From NCBI RefSeq assembly GCF_900114995.1, contig NZ_FOUX01000003.1, positions 558,001 through 622,000 on the forward strand: a DNA stretch of 64,000 nucleotides, read 5' to 3'. Below, one piece after another: positions 58,870 to 64,000 of the stretch (position 1 is the first letter of the stretch; every line of letters starts with the position of its first letter). Origin of the DNA: Chitinophaga sp. YR627 (GTDB lineage Bacteria; Bacteroidota; Bacteroidia; Chitinophagales; Chitinophagaceae). The notes beneath the pieces were generated by a model, which saw only the letters and a list, made by a program, of their open reading frames with translations, made no database searches and was not told the origin of the DNA. A program made the position numbers and the translations under genes.

Positions 58870-60783
58870 TTAAAGTCTGCTTCTTTTGATCTCTTCTACG
58901 ACAGCCGGATCCAGCAGGGTAGAGGTATCGCCCAGATTGTCCAGCTCTCCTTCAGCGATCTTACGGAGAATGCGGCGCATGATCTTACCGGAACGGGTCT
59001 TTGGTAAACCACTGACAAACTGGATCTTATCCGGTTTGGCGATCGGGCCGATGATACGGGATACTGTCTGCAGGATATCCTTTTTGGTCAGTTCCGGATC
59101 GTGGGTCTGTCTTTCGGTGATCACGTACGCATAGATGCCCTGCCCTTTGATATCGTGCGGGTAACCTACGACAGCGCTTTCTACTACGCCGGCGTGCATG
59201 TTGATGGCATTTTCCACTTCGGCGGTACCGATACGGTGGCCGCTCACATTGAGTACATCATCTACGCGACCGGTGATGCGGTAGTAGCCGTCTTCATCAC
59301 GCAGACAGCCGTCGCCGGTAAAGTAGAGGTTATCGTATGTGGCGAAGTAGGTCGTGCGGCAGCGTTCATGATCGCCATAGGTCGTACGCAGCATGCCTGG
59401 CCATGGGAACTTGATACAGAGGTTACCATTGACGTTATTGCCTTTTATTTCTTCTCCTTTTTCATCTACCAGGATTGGCTGAATACCTGGCAGCGGGAGG
59501 GTGGCATAACCTGGTTTTTCTTTGGTGATGCCGGCAATAGGCGTGATCATAATACCACCGGTTTCAGTTTGCCACCAGGTGTCGACAATCGGACAGCGTC
59601 CTTTACCGATATGATCTTTGAACCAATGCCATGCTTCCTCATTGATAGGTTCACCAACGCTACCCAGTTTTTTGAGAGAGCTGAGATCTTTATGATTTAC
59701 CGGACCGAGACCGTATCCCATCAGACTGCGGATAGCGGTTGGCGCGGTATAGAGAATGTTTACACGGAATTTATCTACGATAGACCATAAACGGCCTGCA
59801 TCAGGATAAGTAGGCACACCTTCAAACATGAGGGTAGTGGCGCCGGCACTGAGCGGACCGTAGATGATATAGCTATGACCGGTGATCCATCCCACATCGG
59901 CAGTACAGAAGTAAACTTCGCCGGGTTGGTACTGGAAGGTATTTACGAAGGTATAGTTTGCGTATACCATGTAGCCACCGCAGGTATGTACAACCCCTTT
60001 AGGTTTGCCCGTAGAGCCGGAAGTGTAGAGGATAAAGAGCATATCTTCCGCATCCATTTCTTCAGCAGGGCAGGGAGGGTTCCCCATGGTTTCGACCTGT
60101 TTGATCTCGTCTTCCCACCAGAGGTCACGTCCTTTGATCATGCTGACAGGTGTGCGGGTGCGGGTACATACGATCACCTTTTTAACGGAAGGGCAGCCGA
60201 TGAGCGCGTCATCGATAACAGATTTGAGCGGAATATCTTTATTACCACGGAATGCACCGTCGCAGGTGATCACAAGGCTGGCCTGGGCATCCTGGATCCT
60301 GTCGGCAATGGACTGGGCACTAAAGCCACCGAATACTACTGAGTGGATCGCGCCGATACGGGCACAGGCAAGTACTGCAATAGCCAGTTCGGGGATCATC
60401 CCCATATAGATACATACGCGGTCGCCTTTTTTTACGCCATTGTTTTTCAGCACATTGGCGAACTGGCAAACTTTATTATAAAGGTCACGATAAGTAATAA
60501 CGCGGTGGCGTTCTTCCGGATCGTTAGGTTCCCAGATAATAGCGGGTGTATTTCCCAGGGTACCCAGGTGACGGTCAAGGCAGTTTTCGGTAATATTGAG
60601 TTTACCGCCAGTGAACCATTTCACGTCCGGATCTTTAAAATTCCATTCCAGTACCTTATCCCATTTGCGGCGCCAGTAGAAATGATCAGCAACGTTTGCC
60701 CAGAAGCCTTCCGGGTCCATAACGCTCTGCTGATAATTCTGTTGATACTCTTCTAAGCTCTTGATCTGATACGGATAAGCCAT
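58870..60783 (-). CDS. acs: Acetyl-CoA synthetase
   Basis: A 637-residue AMP-forming synthetase that activates acetate to acetyl-CoA. ANL-superfamily motifs: YTSGSTGKPKGVVHT (A3), DTWWQTETGGIMITP (A5), YFTGDGCLRDEDGYYRITGRVDDVLNVSGHRIGTAEVE (A7-A8) and PKTRSGKIMRRILR, whose Lys is the acetylation-controlled catalytic residue. The start follows QSVMDPEGFWANVADHFYWRRKWDKVLEWNF, the Acs-specific N-terminal domain. E. coli Acs is 652. The gene seems single, with a terminator downstream and no pat/cobB regulator nearby. Confidence 0.97.
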   Translation of the reverse strand: MAYPYQIKSLEEYQQNYQQSVMDPEGFWANVADHFYWRRKWDKVLEWNFKDPDVKWFTGGKLNITENCLDRHLGTLGNTPAIIWEPNDPEERHRVITYRDLYNKVCQFANVLKNNGVKKGDRVCIYMGMIPELAIAVLACARIGAIHSVVFGGFSAQSIADRIQDAQASLVITCDGAFRGNKDIPLKSVIDDALIGCPSVKKVIVCTRTRTPVSMIKGRDLWWEDEIKQVETMGNPPCPAEEMDAEDMLFILYTSGSTGKPKGVVHTCGGYMVYANYTFVNTFQYQPGEVYFCTADVGWITGHSYIIYGPLSAGATTLMFEGVPTYPDAGRLWSIVDKFRVNILYTAPTAIRSLMGYGLGPVNHKDLSSLKKLGSVGEPINEEAWHWFKDHIGKGRCPIVDTWWQTETGGIMITPIAGITKEKPGYATLPLPGIQPILVDEKGEEIKGNNVNGNLCIKFPWPGMLRTTYGDHERCRTTYFATYDNLYFTGDGCLRDEDGYYRITGRVDDVLNVSGHRIGTAEVENAINMHAGVVESAVVGYPHDIKGQGIYAYVITERQTHDPELTKKDILQTVSRIIGPIAKPDKIQFVSGLPKTRSGKIMRRILRKIAEGELDNLGDTSTLLDPAVVEEIKRSRL

Positions 60784-60983
60784 AGCTGCAATCAGTTTTT
60801 GTTGGTCAAATTAAGTAACGTGTTAGCAATCTGCAGCTTAAATTTAATAAAATTGGGCAATAGTCAATAACAAACCTCTGCATGTTCTGATTGGGCCAGG
60901 AATGGTGTTTTCAGCTGGTCTGAGGGGGCTCCCGGAGTTAGCATCTAAATGGGCATAGGTTATGAATGAGTACAGGTGCTTAA

Positions 60984-61283
60984 TTAGTCCTTAGCGGGCT
61001 TTCTCCTGTACTTCTCGCAGTATTCCCAAAAACCCTCGAATACTTCATCCAGTATTGCGATGATCTTTTCTCTTTCTGCATTGCTGAGATTGGGCGTAAT
61101 CTTTTCGCTGTTGGAACTGCCAGGCCTCATGGCAGTACGCATTTTGCGGTAGAAAGTGGGGATGCTCCATGAACATTCCTCGCATACGCGCTCACGGAAG
61201 TAGATCGGGAGATTGATCATCCTCGAATGCACATCCTGTAACAAATTGATTGGTTCAGGTGCGGAAGGCATCTTCTTTTTCAT
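60984..61283 (-). CDS. Uncharacterised small protein, 99 residues
   Basis: A 99-residue hydrophilic protein beginning MKKKMPSAPEPINLLQDVHSRM. It has a Cys pair in RVCEECSWSIPTFYRKMR, where SIPTFYRKMR looks like a DNA-binding helix, then a Ser/Asn linker and a C-terminal helix (LSNAEREKIIAILDEVFEGFWEYCEKY). I do not recognise a family. It has its own TTG-N21-TAGATTTG promoter and is divergent from the double-HTH regulator at 61678 across a 394-base A/T-rich spacer. The layout of a small gene beside a regulator suggests a regulated pair, but nothing more can be claimed. Confidence 0.55.
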   Translation of the reverse strand: MKKKMPSAPEPINLLQDVHSRMINLPIYFRERVCEECSWSIPTFYRKMRTAMRPGSSNSEKITPNLSNAEREKIIAILDEVFEGFWEYCEKYRRKPAKD

Positions 61284-61362
61284 GTTGAATGTTTTTGGTT
61301 TAATGTGATAATGATTAATTGAGAGTTTCTTACCACTGTAATAATAATGATTGTGATGTAAG

Positions 61363-61394
61363 CAAATCTATTTATAAATATTTTATTGTAGCAA
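61363..61394 (-). promoter_or_regulatory. Promoter of the 99-residue gene
   Basis: On the minus strand TTG (61394-61392), 21 bases, TAGATTTG (61370-61363). The leader to the ATG would be about 70 bases. Confidence 0.5.
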
Positions 61395-61677
61395 TTTTTA
61401 ATTAAATATTTTTCTGCGTACTCGTTTTATTATAATTGATTGTTATGTAGTTGATTACAATCGATTTCTGTGAGCTGAAAAATCCCCCTGTCAATATTTC
61501 TCATTGAAACACAATGTGTACGGAATTGTTACCCAAAAAATGTGTGTTACTGACATTATCACGCTGATAACTATATTGTCTATATGAATTTCTAATTATG
61601 GCATTGAAATGGAAATTATTATTATATTGTATGAATTGCACACCAGCGCAAACCACTGTTAGTAAAATATAGCATAC
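61395..61677. other. A/T-rich divergent spacer
   Basis: No ORF, terminator or RNA gene recognised. The stretch is markedly A/T-rich with many short TAATT and ATTAT words, which would suit binding by the HTH protein encoded just downstream. No long palindrome was found. Confidence 0.35.
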
Positions 61678-62301
61678 ATGTCCAGGTTAATCCACATGGG
61701 CCAGCGCCTTAAACAAATATTAAAACAGAAGAAAGTTAAAATAGTAGACTTCGCAGACATGGCTGGTTTTACCAACCAGATCGCACATTATCATTTGCGT
61801 AAGAGTGATATGAAGCGGAGTACACTGGAGAAATTCTGTGAGATCATTGGCGTTACACCAGAAGAATTTTATGAATGGAACAGTACCCCATCGGCAAACG
61901 GAGAAAAAGGAACAGAAAGTACGATCTTACATCACGGCGGCCGGTTAATGGAGCTGATAGGAGAGCGGGGACTGAATAAAACCAGACTGGCTAAACGTTT
62001 GGGAATGAGCCGCAGAACGATGTACAACCTGTTTGAAAAAGAAGTGTTCGGCGCAGAAGAGCTGGACAGGGTTGTAAGAGCACTGGAGATGACTACCACC
62101 AGTTTCCTGCATCCAGGCGCCCTGGAAGACGCCCGTCAGGCTGAAAATGATGAAATGCTGGCACTCAGAGAGAAGTACTATAAGTTACTTGAAGAGCACA
62201 ACATGTTACTGAAAAGCTATTCATCCATCAAAGAAGGACTCGAACTTGCCAAGAAAGACATTTTACAATTACGTAAACAGGCCCGTTCAAAAAAAGGCTG
62301 A
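61678..62301 (+). CDS. Transcriptional regulator with two XRE-like HTH domains and a coiled coil
   Basis: A 207-residue cytoplasmic protein. Two HTH units are visible: MGQRLKQILKQKKVKIVDFADMAGFTNQIAHYHLRKSDMKRSTLEKFCEIIGVTPEEFYEW (about 7-67) and RLMELIGERGLNKTRLAKRLGMSRRTMYNLFEKEVFGAEELDRVVRALEM (about 82-131). The second is the clearer XRE form. A C-terminal coiled coil follows (DEMLALREKYYKLLEEHNMLLKSYSSIKEGLELAKKDILQLRKQ). Two HTH modules in one chain could recognise a split operator. ATG 61678 is the start; ATG 61696 is possible. No effector domain is seen. Confidence 0.75.
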   Translation: MSRLIHMGQRLKQILKQKKVKIVDFADMAGFTNQIAHYHLRKSDMKRSTLEKFCEIIGVTPEEFYEWNSTPSANGEKGTESTILHHGGRLMELIGERGLNKTRLAKRLGMSRRTMYNLFEKEVFGAEELDRVVRALEMTTTSFLHPGALEDARQAENDEMLALREKYYKLLEEHNMLLKSYSSIKEGLELAKKDILQLRKQARSKKG

Positions 62302-62471
62302 TTCCCGGAAAGACGCAACTAACTATCTCAGTACACCCAAACAATATTCCACAACCGATTAACCCATAATAGCCACATTGTGATCTTCAGGGTTTTTATC
62401 GAATAGCAAAATTGTTATAGTTTTACGTGTATTACTATTATGATAATCAAATTATCATAAATCTCCTTTTA

Positions 62472-62921
62472 ATGAACTATCTGCCGAATGCGTTCGATAC
62501 GCCCGTATGGTATCTGGTAATGCCCGTTTGTGGCGCCGTAGAAGAAGTTTTTACCCGAAAGCGGTATGCTGATATTGTGGCTGCAAAGCTGAACAGTGAT
62601 CAGCTCCATGCACTGGTAAAAGTGGAGGATTATATGTTCCTGCCCTCGTCCATTCACATCATGATACGCGAAGGCGCACTCACTCTTGACCTGTGGTGGC
62701 AACCTTTTATGGATGCCGTACTGGAAGAGATCCGTCAGCTGGCGCCGGACGAAAAACTGTCGTGGTGTAATGAAACATACGAACGCATTGCTGATGCCGA
62801 AGCTTTTGAGCACAGGGCATACGAAATGCTCTTCCTGCCAGTTTGGAAAGGCCTGGCCACAGACCCCGAGGGGTACGCCTATAATAGTGTCAACAACAGG
62901 GCGAAGATCGACTTACAATAA
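62472..62921 (+). CDS. Degenerate REP-associated tyrosine transposase (RAYT)-like protein
   Basis: From ATG 62472 (MNYLPNAFDTPVWYLVMPVCGAVEEVF) a 149-residue protein runs to 62921. Its end, RIADAEAFEHRAYEMLFLPVWKGLATDPEGYAYNSVNNRAKI, follows the pattern of RAYT/Y1 transposases (deelerr..YIhlNPVraGLvedPedYpySSarn). The middle DYMFLPSSIHIMIREG follows the HUH strand (yviMPNHvHlLi), but the first His is replaced by Ser, so the metal-binding HUH motif is broken. The frame is intact, which argues for reuse and not simple decay. It overlaps the convergent 5'-nucleotidase gene by nine bases. Confidence 0.5.
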   Translation: MNYLPNAFDTPVWYLVMPVCGAVEEVFTRKRYADIVAAKLNSDQLHALVKVEDYMFLPSSIHIMIREGALTLDLWWQPFMDAVLEEIRQLAPDEKLSWCNETYERIADAEAFEHRAYEMLFLPVWKGLATDPEGYAYNSVNNRAKIDLQ

Positions 62922-63434
62922 AAGCCCTGCTACATCCTGCCAGGTATCCACCCTTTTGAAATCAGTTACGTGTACATTATGTGGTGCAGTGAACATCAGT
63001 CCCTGTCCCTGGAACGGTTGCAGGTTCTTCACATGGTCATCTATCATATAATCTGCCTGTACGATCGTTTTGGATCCGCAGAAAACAATATGCTGCCATG
63101 TAATGAACGGATAGTACTCCGCCAGCCATTCTACCTTCTCCGGAAGGGATGCCGGAAACTCCATCGCTGCTGATACAATAAATACCTCATGCTTATCCTG
63201 TAAAGCCCTGATCACTTCCTGACTGTCTTTGATCACCGGTTTCGTTCTGAAGAAGCCTGGTTCAAAAAGGAAAGACCTGATGATGTCCTTTTCATGCGGG
63301 AAACCTGTAGTCTCCGGTTTGCCATATAAAGCGTCCTTATCTACCTGTACGCCATAACGTTTAGCATACCAGTCAATCATCTGCTGTGTGGTATCTGCCA
63401 TAACGCCATCCATGTCTATTGCAATTCTTGCCAT
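62913..63434 (-). CDS. 5'(3')-deoxyribonucleotidase, NT5C type
   Basis: A 173-residue HAD-superfamily phosphatase. It starts ARIAIDMDGVMADTTQQMIDWYAKRYG, with the DMDGV nucleophile motif (Asp 7 and Asp 9), then FIVSAAMEFP (motif II Ser) and a Lys after YPFITWQHIVFCGSKTIVQADYMIDDHVKNL, whose DD is motif IV. It removes phosphate from deoxyribonucleoside monophosphates, balancing pools. The length matches the family (about 180). It converges on the RAYT-like gene with nine bases overlapping at the 3' ends. The 95 bases upstream separate it from the divergent DeoR gene. Confidence 0.9.
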   Translation of the reverse strand: MARIAIDMDGVMADTTQQMIDWYAKRYGVQVDKDALYGKPETTGFPHEKDIIRSFLFEPGFFRTKPVIKDSQEVIRALQDKHEVFIVSAAMEFPASLPEKVEWLAEYYPFITWQHIVFCGSKTIVQADYMIDDHVKNLQPFQGQGLMFTAPHNVHVTDFKRVDTWQDVAGLLL

Positions 63435-63503
63435 ATTTTGCTGTTTTGTGCAAATTTATGCCTTTTACTGAGAATAAGTGGCATAATATTGCAAATTGTT
63501 TCG

Positions 63504-63511
63504 TAGTTTTG
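63504..63511 (+). promoter_or_regulatory. Candidate -7 box of the DeoR-family gene
   Basis: TAGTTTTG matches TAnnTTTG and lies 18 bases before the ATG at 63529. The upstream box is unclear. Confidence 0.4.
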
Positions 63512-63528
63512 CTGGAAATTGCAAGAAT

Positions 63529-64000
63529 ATGCTGAAAGAAGAGCGCTTTGATTACATCCTCAGGAAGTTGCAGACAGACCATAAGGTGCTGCATACAGAA
63601 CTGAGTAATGATCTGCAGGTATCTGAAGATACCGTACGGCGCGATCTGGAGGCGCTGGCTCAGAATGGTCTGTTGATCAAGGTAAGAGGCGGCGCTATTC
63701 CTCACTCTCCTCATCCGTATGCTTTTAATGAGCGTATCGGCATCCATGAAGACGACAAAAAGGCGATTGCTGCCAAGGCATTGTCTTTCCTGCGCGACGG
63801 CCAGACCATTATCATGGATGGTGGTACTTCCACCTACGCCCTCACCAAACTGTTTCCTCCGTCTTTACAACTTACAGTGGTCACTCCCAGTATTCCTATC
63901 GCGATGCAACTGATGGAGCATCCGGGAGTAGATGTGATCCTGACGGGTGGCAGACTTTTCAAAAGCTCGCAGGTTACCGCAGGGATCGATACCATCCGTA
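63529..64000 (+). CDS. DeoR/GlpR-family transcriptional regulator (5' part)
   Basis: The gene begins at ATG 63529 and runs off the window; 157 residues are visible of a family length near 250. The N-terminal winged HTH is MLKEERFDYILRKLQTDHKVLHTELSNDLQVSEDTVRRDLEALAQNGLLIKVRGGAI, a textbook DeoR signature including VSEDTVRRDLxxL. The sugar-phosphate-binding domain begins at KKAIAAKALSFLRDGQTIIMDGGTSTYALTKL and continues with ILTGGRLF. Such regulators usually repress sugar-use operons and respond to phosphorylated sugars; the target probably lies beyond the right edge. Confidence 0.92.
   Translation, partial: MLKEERFDYILRKLQTDHKVLHTELSNDLQVSEDTVRRDLEALAQNGLLIKVRGGAIPHSPHPYAFNERIGIHEDDKKAIAAKALSFLRDGQTIIMDGGTSTYALTKLFPPSLQLTVVTPSIPIAMQLMEHPGVDVILTGGRLFKSSQVTAGIDTIR

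Overview
The window looks like a chromosomal stretch of a Bacteroidota bacterium, most likely a Chitinophagaceae member close to Chitinophaga. The reasons are promoters with a TTTG / TAnnTTTG layout instead of TTGACA/TATAAT, little sign of Shine-Dalgarno sequences, a SusD-type lipoprotein, several OMP_b-brl_2 barrels, a GH3-family enzyme beside lptB, the long form of IspG, a two-gene MetH and a bTHX ribosomal protein. This assignment rests on gene content and signals only. No rRNA, tRNA, CRISPR array, prophage or intact insertion sequence was recognised.

Layout. 1-3.6 kb: the 3' end of a thioredoxin-fold protein, then three related outer-membrane barrels, each followed by a hairpin. 3.6-8 kb: metF, then the lptB-GH3-fabG operon. 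8-18.8 kb: an SMP-30-like propeller, a lipoprotein, a nucleoid-associated protein, then a minus-strand housekeeping block (radA, comF, gpx, holB, ricT) and a membrane metalloprotease. 19.3-23.3 kb: translation genes rplM-rpsI, rpsB, tsf, then pyrH. 23.3-31.2 kb: a DUF3298 lipoprotein, pdxH, the 38-residue bTHX gene, HU, a DUF4286 gene, xth and the split methionine synthase. 31.4-32.1 kb: divergent from metH, a promoter, a micro-ORF ending in Cys-Cys-Cys and a 69-residue orphan gene. 32-38 kb: recR, an Ig-like lipoprotein, a UvrD-type helicase fused to an Fe-S nuclease, and an SRPBCC protein. 38-40.5 kb: an ECF sigma gene with two paralogous membrane anti-sigma-like genes, all with TTG starts. 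40.5-49 kb: a LysR regulator, a secreted repeat protein, ispG, BatC/BatB-like genes, a class D beta-lactamase and kbl. 49-55 kb: a second ECF sigma locus with an internally duplicated anti-sigma-like protein, a barrel, a small lipoprotein and a large M16 protease. 55-64 kb: an L,D-transpeptidase, an alpha/beta hydrolase, an orphan SusD-like protein, acs, a double-HTH regulator, a degenerate transposase-like gene, a 5'-nucleotidase and a truncated DeoR-type regulator.

How the parts fit. Most of the region is core metabolism and envelope biology. metF and metH together supply methyl groups for methionine. The lptB operon joins LPS export to an acyl-activating enzyme and a fatty-acid reductase. 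The two ECF loci control envelope genes through membrane anti-sigma proteins.

The least explained parts are the cysteine-rich leader and its orphan gene, the seven-base AATTAGG repeats that abut the stop codons of convergent genes, the paired TTG-start anti-sigma genes, the domesticated-looking RAYT relative and the SusD-like protein with a calcium-loop motif. Coordinates and motifs were read by eye. Family assignments are from recognition, not from a search.
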